NCBI GenBank assembly: GCA_934486705.1
Contig: CAKSQS010000003.1
Coordinates: 62,001-126,000, forward strand
DNA: 64,000 bases
From: an uncultured Eubacteriales bacterium
GTDB lineage: Bacteria > Bacillota > Clostridia > Oscillospirales > Acutalibacteraceae
Direction of reading: 5' to 3'
Both the position numbers and the translations under genes were made by a program. Below are positions 54,201 to 62,325 of the stretch, piece by piece. Positions within the stretch are counted from its first letter, which is position 1, and the number at the start of each line of letters is the position of its first letter. The notes under the pieces are model-generated. The model ran no database searches and was not told the origin of the DNA. It was given only the letters and a program-made list of their open reading frames with translations.

Positions 54201-57200
54201 AACCTTTCAATATCCTCGGGCGGTATCCAAGTAGCCCCCAAGCGCACAGATATCTCACCTGCGGAAAGGTCTTTCGGCATAACCTCGGTTAGAGCCTTTA
54301 CATTGATTTCAAAGCTGCTGTCATCTTCTGCCGCCGTCTTTGCTTCATTCAGCTTCTCGCGAATATTGCCGGATAGATACTCGTCAGCAGGTAAATATTT
54401 AAGCTCCCTTGACCTTTCGGAATACCTCGGATTCAAGAAAATAACGCCCTTGAGATCTTCGGCAATTTCTTCTTCCGACTTTCCCGTGAGCGAGCACATA
54501 TATTCGATATCTATTTTTGTTTTTTCGGCAAGGGATAGTGCCAACGCTTCGGACGCGGTATCTACGCTTGTGACGGTAACCCTTTGCTTGATCGTCCGCT
54601 TTGAAAACATATCCGCTTTACGAATGAAATTACCCTCATCGTCCAAAATTTCAAGAGACGAAAGCAGACAATAGGAAGAATCCGAATTAAAAGCGGAATT
54701 GTTTGCACGGGAATTGATCAGTCCGTATTTCTTTGAAAATGCGTCATACAGTTCGTTGAGTTTTTTCTGCTCATTCTCAATAAATGAATCGGGAAAATCC
54801 TCGGTTTGGTACTCAATAAGCGTGCGAACGCAGTCACGAATACCGATCATACCCTTAATGCGATTTTCGGCTGTAACAGAAACCTCAACAGGGTTCATAC
54901 GGCTGTTTTCACGGTAATAAATTTTTCCGTCTACAATCGTATATGAAAAGTTGCGGACATCTGGTTCGGCAGGAATAGAAAGGTCTTCTTCCTCGTCGGC
55001 AAGTGCTTCAAACTCATACTCCGTAACTTCTGCGTGAATGTTCTCTACGGCTTCCGACAGCTGTTCTGCAAGGCTTCTGTCCTCATAAGCGATACAGGCA
55101 GGCGTCGGACCGTGCGGACCGGAAATCAGGCGCATTTCGCCCATAATCATATCCGGATTATCCACAAAGTAGCTGTTCATTGTAATACCGTTTTCATCGG
55201 TATTAAGGTGTACCCAATCGGGTTCAATGTCGATAAGGCGGTCACGCTTTTGCAGGAAGATAATATCCGAAGTAACATCCGTTCCCGCCGCGTCCTTAAA
55301 GGTGTTGTTCGGCAGACGGATTGCACCGAGCAAATCAGCCCGTTGTGCAATATATTTCCGTACCGAAGGGTTTTCCTTATCCATCGTACCCTTTGAAGTA
55401 ATAAACGCTATAATACCGCCCGGTCGCACCTTATCGAGAGTACGGGCAAAGAAATAATCGTGAATAAGAAAATTATGCTTATCATAGCGCTTATCCGGCA
55501 CTTTGAACTGACCGAACGGCACATTGCCAACAGCACAGTCAAAGAAGCTGTCGGGCAGATTGGTATTTTCAAAGCCCTGCACGGCAATACTGTTTTTCTG
55601 ATATAACTGCTGTGCAATTCTTCCCGAAATGCTGTCAAGCTCAATGCCGTAAAATTTTGCATTACTCATACTGTCGGGTATAAGCCCCATAAAGTTACCG
55701 ATGCCGCAAGAGGGTTCAAGAATATTGCCGCTTTTGAAGTTCATATTTTCAAGCGCTTTGTATATCGCCTTAATAACAACGGGCGGCGTATAAAATGCTG
55801 TCAGTGCAGACTCTCTTGCCGAAGCATAATCGTCCTCCGGCAGCATACTTTTCAGTTCCTCATAATGGGGATTGTTTTCTTCAAAAAACTGAGGCAGACC
55901 GCCCCAACCGACATAGTTTGCAAGGATACGCTGCTCGTTTGTATCGGCAAGCCTGTGTTCGCTCTCCAGCTTTTTGAGAAGTCCTATCGCGTGAAAATTG
56001 TTATAAAACCTGTCGAGTGGTGTGCCTACACCGATGTCATCGTTATCAATGCGGAAATTCGTGCGGTAATCGCTCTTTATTTCGGGATAAAGAATACTCG
56101 GCGTAATCTTAGTTTGCTTTTTCTGTTCGGGCGGCGGAGCAAGGGATATTTCCGCCTTTTCTTTTGCCGAAGATACAATTCGCCTTACTTCAAGCTTTTC
56201 GCCCGGTTCGTGAGTTACGACAACCACATCGTATCCCGCGTCTAAAATCTTTTGTGTGTATTCTTCTGTTTTGAATAAGGGAAATCCGCACATAGGCGTA
56301 GTAATGGATTTATTTGTAAAGGTCTTTTTGCTGAGCGTCAGATCAAGGACTTCGTGCGCGATTTTTGTATCTTCCTCGCCGAACATTTCAAAGAAATCGC
56401 CGACCTTCTGCATAACAACCGCGTCGGGATTCTCTTTCTTTGCTTTCTCATATTCGTCCCAAGGGGAGGGGGCGTTATAGTCCTTAACCTCAACGCCGTG
56501 AAGCCCGCAAAGCTCGATGAAATCCGCAAGCACATCGCCGTCTATTTCGTTCGGCTTTCCGTACTCATCGTAGCTGATTGCGTCCTCCACAAGAAAATCA
56601 TAGAACTGTTTCCCGCGCCAAGCATTGTTGCTGCCGTCCGTTGCAACAAGTTCTCCATCCTCAGAAGTGAGCTTAATATCGCCGATATTCAGCTTATTAA
56701 GAACATTGCTGAGAACTTCCGCTTCACGGTCAGAAGCCGACAGTGGTGCTTGACTTTCCTGCACCTCCGTTTTTGAAAGCTCCGCCTGATGTTCTGCATT
56801 TAATTCCTGAATATCCTTGTGAATACTCAGAATGTTTTCGGGAGTGAATTCGATATAATCGTAATCCGACTCATAATCATCTTCGGCTTCAAGGAAGAAC
56901 GGCGTGTTGATTTCGGCGAGAAATTGGTCTGACATTTCCTCAAGGTCGGAAAAGAACTTCTCGGCATTTTCGGGGTGGTTTGCGATGTCATATTCCTCTA
57001 CAAGCTCCTCAAACACCGAAAACGCAAGGTCTCCCGAAACATATAGCCCGCCGGCATCAGAGTCGGGATTGTAATATATCCAATGGACTGCGTCTCTGCC
57101 TGAATCCAAAGTAATCCTGATTTTCTCGTTATCAATCGGTCCGTCAGCATTTTCGGGGACTGTTTCAACCGCTTGCAGATATTTGTCGTTCATCGGATTT

Positions 57201-59662
57201 TCGGCAATCTTACGGTCAAATTCCTCTCGTTTCATTTCCTCGCAAAGAAGCGGAAACTTACTGTCATTGAGCAGAACCGATTTATCGTCAATGGAGAGGA
57301 TAGAGTATTCATCAGCGCCGATATGCACCGTGTCACCCAGAGAAAAGCGATATTCCTTTTCAGGTTCAGGCGGTGGATTTAATTCGTCATAGGACGGTTC
57401 AAGCGGCTTTGCCAGGTCCCCGGACAATGCTTCAAGCATTTTTTCAGCCCGTTCGGTTAAATGCGTTTTTGCGTCTATAATTTTATGAAGCGCATCTCGC
57501 ATTGTGGGCAGGACAAACGGATTTCCGCTTACAAAATGACAACGCTTTTCTCCGTTCATAAACTGCGACGCGCAATCGCCGAGTTCAAACATAGAAAGAA
57601 CGGCACTCTCATTACCGAGCTGCCGTTCAAAATCGTTGTAATCTTCATAAATGGAACGGAACTCACGCATAAGCTCATACCGTTCGTTTCTCAGCATTTT
57701 TTCGCGCTTATATTTCGGATATGCCTCTTTATCGGCGGCAGTAAGGTATCTGTCCGCCTCTATAAGCTCACCGATTCGCTTTTCGACCTTATTCCACGGC
57801 AGCAAAACCGACTTTTGATCATCTCCTATACCTTTGTATATTTTAATGCCCTTTCCGTCGTGAGATTCCCAATAACCGCTTTCGGGTATGGCATCTGAAC
57901 CGCCTCCGATACCGTATCCGTTTTTGAGGAAAGCAATGTTTTTTTCTTTTCCTTCCTGCTTTAAGAATTGGTCGTAGGTGCTAAGTCTGCCTTGTGAAAT
58001 ATTGCCGGCGCCGCGCAGTACATAGTCGATAGCCTCCTGCGGCAGAGTAAACTGATTTGATTTTTCGGCACTTGCTTCCTCAAAAAGCCTGAACTGTTCG
58101 CCGACGGTGGGGAGTGGCTGTTCGTCCGGGCTCAGCCATTCGTGCGTAAGAATTAACCCGTAGATTTTATTCGCAACACGCTCCCAACTGATAAAAGCAT
58201 CACTTTCACGGGAAAGATAGCTGCCTTTCCATATGGTTAAAAGGTCATCGTAAGCGCGATAACCGACTCTTTGTCCGTTTTCCAAGATGTGCTCCACATA
58301 GGTGTTGTCAAAGAAGCCCTTAATAAAATTGCCACACTCCTTGCGGTCCTCGTGTTCCGCAATAAATGTGGCAATTTCTTTTCTGTGGTCTTTAAGAGCA
58401 ATACAGTTGCGAAGAAGCTCGGCTTTCTCGTCCTCATCGTGATAATACGGGACTTCGCTCGGCCCGTTGTAATTGTGACCGCTTAGCTGTAAACGATGTC
58501 CTTCAGCACCGCTTCCTCCGCCGATGCTCTGATGTTGTTCATCATCTGAACCCATTTCATTTGGTTGGTCGCCTTGAGTTCTTCGTTCACTCCCTGCGAT
58601 TTCGCCATTTCGCTCATCAAAGTTTCCATCATCTCGTTCGCCTGACGGTCGATCTGTTCGAGGTGTTCGTTCAATTTGCCGTTCAGCTGCAATCCCGACA
58701 GCATCGTTTTGCGGTAACGCCGCAGAAATGTGTGCCGCAGCATCCCATATTTCCCGATCTTCGGAGCTTCCGGTGCCTGAATGTTCGGGAGAAGGTAGTC
58801 TCCCTCTTTCCTGTAGGTCAGTTCCATTTTCAATACTCCCTTCAAGTGTTTTGTTTTCGGTTATATTATCTTTGATTTCTTTGGGTTTTTCAAATGTGCG
58901 ATTTGGTGCTTTGCTTTCACGCTCCATGGATCTCACCGTTTCGGCAACCTCACGCAGCACCATTTCCGAAACATCTCGGTTTGCACAACCGATAATATTC
59001 AGCGTGTCAACCGTATTGAAATTGCAGATATCCCGGAAATCCTCGGCGTCGAGATATTCTGCGGCGTCATATCCGCAACGGGTAAGCAGCATATATGCAA
59101 CGCTGTTTTTCAGAAGTCCCTTAAAATACACCTCCGTATTAAGGTCATCGACTTCTTCAAGGAAACTGCCGTGTTTTACGTTTTTCAGTTTTTCACAGTA
59201 ATCCGAGAAATTATCTGATACGATTAACTCAGAAATACCGAGAAGAACATCGGCAAATCCCGCTTTATTATCTACCTCGCCGAAGCTGTTTTCCAAAGCT
59301 TCGGTGACAGTTTCCTCATATTCGGGCTTCATCTGCCATAGCTTTACTTCGTTGCCGTGAAAGCTGTTGGTATCCGCAATGTCAAATACATGGCGAAGTC
59401 TGTACGGCACATTGCGGTCTACCAAAAGGGCAATACCCTTAGTACCGCGATTAACATACCGACCGAGTTTATTCCACACTTCAATTTCGGCACAGGCGGT
59501 GGCATTCGGTTTTTGAGCGAAAATAAGCATTTGGTCACGAAAGCCGTACTTATAATTGTTTGCCGCTGTTTCAAGAAACGCCGTAAACACTTCCGGGTGG
59601 GAGCAAATATCTTTGGCAGTATAAGCGACCATCTCAACGGTGGTTTGTAATTTACTCGGCAT
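51293..59662 (-). CDS. 2789-residue polyvalent ICE protein: ArdC-like, MutS-I-like, N6-methylase, SNF2 helicase
   Basis: The start follows GAGGAGGAATAAAGT. Domains in order: ArdC-like N-terminus (about 1-120); disordered Asp/Glu/Gly/Arg-rich linker (about 265-395) that also encodes TnpV in another frame; YodL/LPD-type segments (about 840-900); a MutS domain I-like block, VVMQKVGDFFEMFGEEDTK and TPMCGFPLFKTEEY (near 1080); an N6-DNA methylase with motif I EPSCGIGNF (Glu1316) and motif IV GNVPFG (near 1380); and an SNF2-type helicase with Walker A VVGAGKTF (Lys1994), LFVDEAHYY (near 2150), ATGTPISNS, and QQREGRIVRQGN. It probably methylates and remodels element DNA in the new host to evade defence. 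The methylase motif has NVPF where NPPY/F is usual, so activity is uncertain. Confidence 0.88.
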   Translation of the reverse strand: MPSKLQTTVEMVAYTAKDICSHPEVFTAFLETAANNYKYGFRDQMLIFAQKPNATACAEIEVWNKLGRYVNRGTKGIALLVDRNVPYRLRHVFDIADTNSFHGNEVKLWQMKPEYEETVTEALENSFGEVDNKAGFADVLLGISELIVSDNFSDYCEKLKNVKHGSFLEEVDDLNTEVYFKGLLKNSVAYMLLTRCGYDAAEYLDAEDFRDICNFNTVDTLNIIGCANRDVSEMVLREVAETVRSMERESKAPNRTFEKPKEIKDNITENKTLEGSIENGTDLQERGRLPSPEHSGTGSSEDREIWDAAAHISAALPQNDAVGIAAERQIERTPRTDRPSGERDDGNFDERNGEIAGSERRTQGDQPNEMGSDDEQHQSIGGGSGAEGHRLQLSGHNYNGPSEVPYYHDEDEKAELLRNCIALKDHRKEIATFIAEHEDRKECGNFIKGFFDNTYVEHILENGQRVGYRAYDDLLTIWKGSYLSRESDAFISWERVANKIYGLILTHEWLSPDEQPLPTVGEQFRLFEEASAEKSNQFTLPQEAIDYVLRGAGNISQGRLSTYDQFLKQEGKEKNIAFLKNGYGIGGGSDAIPESGYWESHDGKGIKIYKGIGDDQKSVLLPWNKVEKRIGELIEADRYLTAADKEAYPKYKREKMLRNERYELMREFRSIYEDYNDFERQLGNESAVLSMFELGDCASQFMNGEKRCHFVSGNPFVLPTMRDALHKIIDAKTHLTERAEKMLEALSGDLAKPLEPSYDELNPPPEPEKEYRFSLGDTVHIGADEYSILSIDDKSVLLNDSKFPLLCEEMKREEFDRKIAENPMNDKYLQAVETVPENADGPIDNEKIRITLDSGRDAVHWIYYNPDSDAGGLYVSGDLAFSVFEELVEEYDIANHPENAEKFFSDLEEMSDQFLAEINTPFFLEAEDDYESDYDYIEFTPENILSIHKDIQELNAEHQAELSKTEVQESQAPLSASDREAEVLSNVLNKLNIGDIKLTSEDGELVATDGSNNAWRGKQFYDFLVEDAISYDEYGKPNEIDGDVLADFIELCGLHGVEVKDYNAPSPWDEYEKAKKENPDAVVMQKVGDFFEMFGEEDTKIAHEVLDLTLSKKTFTNKSITTPMCGFPLFKTEEYTQKILDAGYDVVVVTHEPGEKLEVRRIVSSAKEKAEISLAPPPEQKKQTKITPSILYPEIKSDYRTNFRIDNDDIGVGTPLDRFYNNFHAIGLLKKLESEHRLADTNEQRILANYVGWGGLPQFFEENNPHYEELKSMLPEDDYASARESALTAFYTPPVVIKAIYKALENMNFKSGNILEPSCGIGNFMGLIPDSMSNAKFYGIELDSISGRIAQQLYQKNSIAVQGFENTNLPDSFFDCAVGNVPFGQFKVPDKRYDKHNFLIHDYFFARTLDKVRPGGIIAFITSKGTMDKENPSVRKYIAQRADLLGAIRLPNNTFKDAAGTDVTSDIIFLQKRDRLIDIEPDWVHLNTDENGITMNSYFVDNPDMIMGEMRLISGPHGPTPACIAYEDRSLAEQLSEAVENIHAEVTEYEFEALADEEEDLSIPAEPDVRNFSYTIVDGKIYYRENSRMNPVEVSVTAENRIKGMIGIRDCVRTLIEYQTEDFPDSFIENEQKKLNELYDAFSKKYGLINSRANNSAFNSDSSYCLLSSLEILDDEGNFIRKADMFSKRTIKQRVTVTSVDTASEALALSLAEKTKIDIEYMCSLTGKSEEEIAEDLKGVIFLNPRYSERSRELKYLPADEYLSGNIREKLNEAKTAAEDDSSFEINVKALTEVMPKDLSAGEISVRLGATWIPPEDIERFMFELFGTARYISFNIHVHYSEYSGEWNIEGKSYDRNNVKVYNAYGTNRINGYKIIEETLNLRDVRVFDYVEDENGNKKPVLNKNDTAVAQGKQQLIKEAFAEWIWKDRERRERLTKLYNEKFNSVRPREYNGEHLNFVGMNPEITLRPHQVNAIAHILYGGNTLLAHVVGAGKTFEMVAAAQESKRLGLCNKSLFVVPNHLTEQWAAEYLQLYPSANILVASKKDFETKNRKKFCGRIATGDYDAVIIGHSQFEKIPMSVERQQAILNQQLEEIMNGISELKRNRGENFSIKQLEKAKKTIKQKLEKLNDQTRKDDIVTFEELGVDRLFVDEAHYYKNLAAFTKMRNVGGISQTEAQKSSDLYMKCRYLDELTGGKGVVFATGTPISNSMVELYTMQKYLEYNLLRKNDLLHFDSWASTFGETVTAIELAPEGSGYRPKTRFAKFYNLPELMSLFKETADIQTADMLDLPVPKANYHNVLLKPSEQQKEMVQSLAKRAEKVRNKMVDSSTDSMLLITNDGRKLALDQRLINEMLPDSETSKVSACADNVFDIWQKTAEKRSTQMVFCDLSTPHGDGNFNVYDDLRDKLIAKGIPKEEIAYIHSANSEAQKKELFGKVRNGQVRVLIGSTQKMGAGTNVQQKLIALHHLDCPWRPSDLQQREGRIVRQGNENPEVDIYTYVTENTFDSYLYQLVESKQKFIGQIMTSKSPVRSAEDVDEQALSYAEIKALCTGNPYIKEKMDLDIDVSRLKLLKANHLSQIYSLEDKVHKEFPAKIAALEERIKGFDKDIATANSHPAGDKDNFCGMTVKGVSFFEKKDAGEAIIAACKDMTSPDAIGFGSYRGFDMELSFDTFSKEYKITLIGELRHTVILGTDIFGNILRLDNAIGAFSERQIACKEQLEDTNVQLENAKAESQKPFPHEEELRTKSARLAELNTLLDMDKRDNELVDGERGDDAEEPDRSNSRDAR
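58483..58827 (-). CDS. tnpV: TnpV-family gene nested out of frame in the megaprotein gene
   Basis: A 114-residue protein, MELTYRKEGDYLLPNIQAPE followed by LRHTFLRRYRKTMLSGLQLN, GKLNEHLEQIDRQANEMMET and ATNQMKWVQMMNNIRASAEE. It aligns along its whole length with the TnpV remnant at 30779-31158 (GxYxLP, KLNxxLxxIxxQA, AxNQMxxVQxMNxIR). The ATG lies eight bases after GGGAG, a proper ribosome site. It is read in a shifted frame over host residues 279-393, which are low-complexity in the host frame. Homology plus the ribosome site make it a real gene. A TTG at 58845 is an alternative start. Confidence 0.8.
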   Translation of the reverse strand: MELTYRKEGDYLLPNIQAPEAPKIGKYGMLRHTFLRRYRKTMLSGLQLNGKLNEHLEQIDRQANEMMETLMSEMAKSQGVNEELKATNQMKWVQMMNNIRASAEEAVLKDIVYS

Positions 59663-59703
59663 ACTTTATTCCTCCTCTCGCTCTGATTTTATTCGCCGCT
59701 TTA

Positions 59704-60069
59704 TCATCTCTCATAGCATTTTTCTTTCATAGGAGGGTGCTTCTCCATATATTCTTTCAGAGAAGTTTCCGTACCCTCATAATTCCAATCGGTTTCAGCG
59801 TCTATCAGGCGATAAGGCTTCCAATCCTTATTAGGCTGCTCAAGCCGTATCGGTCGGTTGGAAATGAGCGTACCCCAATGATTAACTAAGATATGCTCTG
59901 CAATTTCGCAGGGATCGCCGCGTCCGTCATCGTCGTGACGCACCTCGTAAAGATACATACCTTTAGGGAGGGTGCTGCGGTCGCATCTCAGGCAAGTGAA
60001 AATCATCGGTCTGCCGAATACCGTGACATCTTCAAATGTTTCATCATTTACATTCACTGCACTGCTCAT
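59704..60069 (-). CDS. LPD28-like domain protein
   Basis: A 121-residue protein, MSSAVNVNDETFEDVTVFGR then PMIFTCLRCDRSTLPKGMYL and YEVRHDDDGRGDP, the pattern of the LPD28 large-polyvalent-protein domain found in ICEs and phages. Function is unknown. I chose the ATG at 60069, which overlaps the preceding stop as ATGA and follows AGAGG; the frame is open to 60114. It precedes the megaprotein gene by 41 bases. Confidence 0.7.
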   Translation of the reverse strand: MSSAVNVNDETFEDVTVFGRPMIFTCLRCDRSTLPKGMYLYEVRHDDDGRGDPCEIAEHILVNHWGTLISNRPIRLEQPNKDWKPYRLIDAETDWNYEGTETSLKEYMEKHPPMKEKCYER

Positions 60070-60623
60070 CTGGCGTATACCTCTCTTTTCATAGCTTTTT
60101 CGGGGAAAGTCCACCCGTATACCGCTCCGATATCATCACCGAGTCTGCGCGTGACTTTCTCGATATCCTTTTCAGTTGCCGTACCGAAATATATCTTTTC
60201 TTTCAAGTCCTCAATTTGTTCGTCTGTAACACCGTCCCTGTATGCACGATAGCGATAGTGGTTTGTACCGTCATGATGCATCGCGTCGCAACGGAACTCT
60301 CCGTTTTTATCCACATACCAAGTGGTATAATCGGTATCTGAATATAGGCAGTCACGGAGATTTCCGCTGTTTATTTCTTTATATCCGGTTCGTCTGCCGT
60401 TCCAAAGCCCGAGATCACCGATAACCAAAATCGGTGCGGAAAGCTGAATATCCAAATTGCAGCGTTCATCGTCAAGATTATCTGCGTTGGCTTCATAAAA
60501 AATCTCACGAAGTCTGTCTTCCGGTAAGCTCAGATACCCCTCGTCCGTTGATTCCTTCCAATCCTCAAAGTCATCATAATAATCAGTCCAAATCAGATGG
60601 TCTGTGTTTTCCTGATAACTCAT
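60066..60623 (-). CDS. acidic ICE protein, unknown function
   Basis: A 185-residue soluble, acidic protein (WTDYYDDFEDWKESTDEGYL; SAPILVIGDLGLWNGRRTGY; a C-terminal helix TATEKDIEKVTRRLGDDIGA). It overlaps both neighbours by ATGA, so it is translated in step with the LPD28-like protein and the 312-residue protein. The start follows AGAGGTGACGCACG. I recognise no family; proteins of this kind are common beside the SNF2 megaprotein. Confidence 0.68.
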   Translation of the reverse strand: MSYQENTDHLIWTDYYDDFEDWKESTDEGYLSLPEDRLREIFYEANADNLDDERCNLDIQLSAPILVIGDLGLWNGRRTGYKEINSGNLRDCLYSDTDYTTWYVDKNGEFRCDAMHHDGTNHYRYRAYRDGVTDEQIEDLKEKIYFGTATEKDIEKVTRRLGDDIGAVYGWTFPEKAMKREVYAR

Positions 60624-61558
60624 CGTGCGTCACCTCTATCCTTTGTGTTTCGGAGAAGCGTTCCGTTTTTATCATAGCTTTTCGGATCAGCGGCAGGCAC
60701 ATCCCACCCGTACATCGAACCTGCAAGCATTGCTTCAATCTGTGCCTTGCTGACGCCGAGATTTGCATTTCGGTCATTTGCAAATTCACGATTAAACGCC
60801 TTGTCCTCGGTAGAATATTCGCAGCGATAATATCCGCTTTCGCCGTGTTTAATGATAATAACATCACCGGTGCTCGGCAGTATCGAATAGCAGACTTCGG
60901 GCAGATCCGAGCGCAGAGGAATAAATGTCGCACCGCATTGCTCCATCCGTTCGGCAAATTCGCAGATATGATAGAGGTCATCTCCGACCTCCACATGACT
61001 ATCGTCAATATATCTGCACACCCTGTCTTTGACCTCGCCGTCAGAAAAGGTAATACGAATCTTCTCGCCGTCACTGATGCGAAATTTCTTTTTATATTCC
61101 GGGGTAATGAAACGGATTCCTTTTTCCGCGCTGCGGATATGCTTATCAAGCCAATCCTTTATATAGCAGTAGCAATAGAGGTTGTATTCGCCCTTGTTAG
61201 GATTGAGACGGCAAAGATAAGCATACTTTTCCGTGTCAACCCGTACCCCGTAATAATCCTGCTCGTTATTCATTTTTGCCTGCGGAGAGGAATAGCAGTA
61301 TTTTGCCAAAGACTTGCGGTTATAAAGAATATCTCCTTCCTCACGAAGTGAATTGATTACCTTATCGAATTCATCCTTAAACTCATCGGTTTTCAGCTCC
61401 TTGCGGTAATCCTCCCAGCTGCTGAAAAAGCCGTTGCCGTCCGAGTCCGTATCGGCTCTCAAATGCCCAATAAGACCGCATTGCATTGAAATCTGCATAC
61501 TGTTTGAAAAGGTGTATTTATCCTCTTTTTCGGTTAAAGCTCGCATATCCAAATCCAT
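60620..61558 (-). CDS. 312-residue ICE protein, unknown function
   Basis: A soluble protein with FSNSMQISMQCGLIGHLRAD near the N-terminus, a central RFITPEYKKKFRISDGEKIR stretch and the C-terminal AMLAGSMYGWDVPAADPKSY motif. I recall that motif from many Firmicute conjugative-element proteins without an assigned role. The ATG shares a base with the upstream TAA, and its own stop overlaps the next gene. The tight overlaps place it in one operon with the megaprotein. Confidence 0.68.
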   Translation of the reverse strand: MDLDMRALTEKEDKYTFSNSMQISMQCGLIGHLRADTDSDGNGFFSSWEDYRKELKTDEFKDEFDKVINSLREEGDILYNRKSLAKYCYSSPQAKMNNEQDYYGVRVDTEKYAYLCRLNPNKGEYNLYCYCYIKDWLDKHIRSAEKGIRFITPEYKKKFRISDGEKIRITFSDGEVKDRVCRYIDDSHVEVGDDLYHICEFAERMEQCGATFIPLRSDLPEVCYSILPSTGDVIIIKHGESGYYRCEYSTEDKAFNREFANDRNANLGVSKAQIEAMLAGSMYGWDVPAADPKSYDKNGTLLRNTKDRGDAR

Positions 61559-62148
61559 TATCTCTCATTCCTTTCCGCTTTTTTCTGTGCCGTAACTGCT
61601 TTGTCATATCCCGATTTTGCCCATTCGGGAAGATCTTCGGCGGCGATTGTTCCTATGATATCCTGCCTGTAAAATTTCGTATCGTGTCCGTCATAAAGAG
61701 AAGTGCAAAAGCAGCTTCGCCCTCTGGCATTAGGCTGCGCCCCGAAACCGCCCGTGCAGAGCATAAGCTGATGTGTTGCAAGCTGATACTCCGGGCTAAA
61801 AACATCGCTGTCGATAACGACAATCTTTCCGTTAAGATTTACTTCCTCGGTTATCGGTTCGCATTTGTCAGCGGTGAAAATCAGCTCGCCGTCACCGATA
61901 AATTCTTTTTCCTTTTTGATTTTCTCCATAACCTCTTTCGCAGCAGAAGCAATGCGCTGACCGTAGATTTCAAAAATCTCGGCATAACCGTCGCTTGCAA
62001 GTGCGCTGCTATACCTCTCAAAGATATCGTTTTGTTCGGCATAACAGCAGAGATACCTTTCAGACGGTGCGGCGTTCTTATCTTCTCCGACGATAATTTC
62101 CTCGCCGCCGATTCTCTGACAGGCAATTACTTCATAGCTGTCTACCAT
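61558..62148 (-). CDS. 196-residue ICE protein, unknown function
   Basis: The ATG at 62148 (MVDSYEVIACQRIGGEEIIV) follows GAAGGAAG; the frame is open to 62319 but that stretch overlaps a separate small membrane-protein gene. The C-terminal half includes EYQLATHQLMLCTGGFGAQP, NARGRSCFCTSLYDG and DLPEWAKSGYDKA. This cysteine-containing motif set is familiar from Tn1549-like elements but has no function known to me. Confidence 0.7.
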   Translation of the reverse strand: MVDSYEVIACQRIGGEEIIVGEDKNAAPSERYLCCYAEQNDIFERYSSALASDGYAEIFEIYGQRIASAAKEVMEKIKKEKEFIGDGELIFTADKCEPITEEVNLNGKIVVIDSDVFSPEYQLATHQLMLCTGGFGAQPNARGRSCFCTSLYDGHDTKFYRQDIIGTIAAEDLPEWAKSGYDKAVTAQKKAERNER

Positions 62149-62191
62149 TCGTTTTTCTTCCTTCAAGCAGTTCACCTCCTTCGTATTCAAA

Positions 62192-62218
62192 GGGCGGCAC
62201 CGTTTTCCGATGCCGCCC
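62192..62218 (-). terminator. hairpin between small membrane protein and 196-residue protein
   Basis: GGGCGGCA (62192-62199) and TGCCGCCC (62211-62218) form a perfect 8-bp stem with an 11-base loop, followed on the minus strand by TTTGAATACG. It lies 7 bases after the small membrane-protein stop and may attenuate transcription into the downstream block. Confidence 0.5.
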
Positions 62219-62225
62219 ATAGAGC

Positions 62226-62312
62226 TTATTTCTTTTTCTTTCCTCGGATATTCATAAAGACGATGCCGCCGATAATGAACACCACAAGGGCGATGAGAAT
62301 TACTGTTTTCAT
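62226..62312 (-). CDS. 28-residue single-helix membrane protein
   Basis: MKTVILIALVVFIIGGIVFM followed by NIRGKKKK, ending at a TAA (62226-62228). The ATG at 62312 lies eight bases after AAGGAGG, an ideal ribosome site, and 13 bases beyond the stop of the surface-protein gene. One transmembrane helix with a positively charged cytoplasmic tail is evident. Tiny membrane proteins of this kind sit next to surface proteins in related ICEs. Function is unknown. Confidence 0.72.
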   Translation of the reverse strand: MKTVILIALVVFIIGGIVFMNIRGKKKK

Positions 62313-62325
62313 CTCCCAAACCTCC

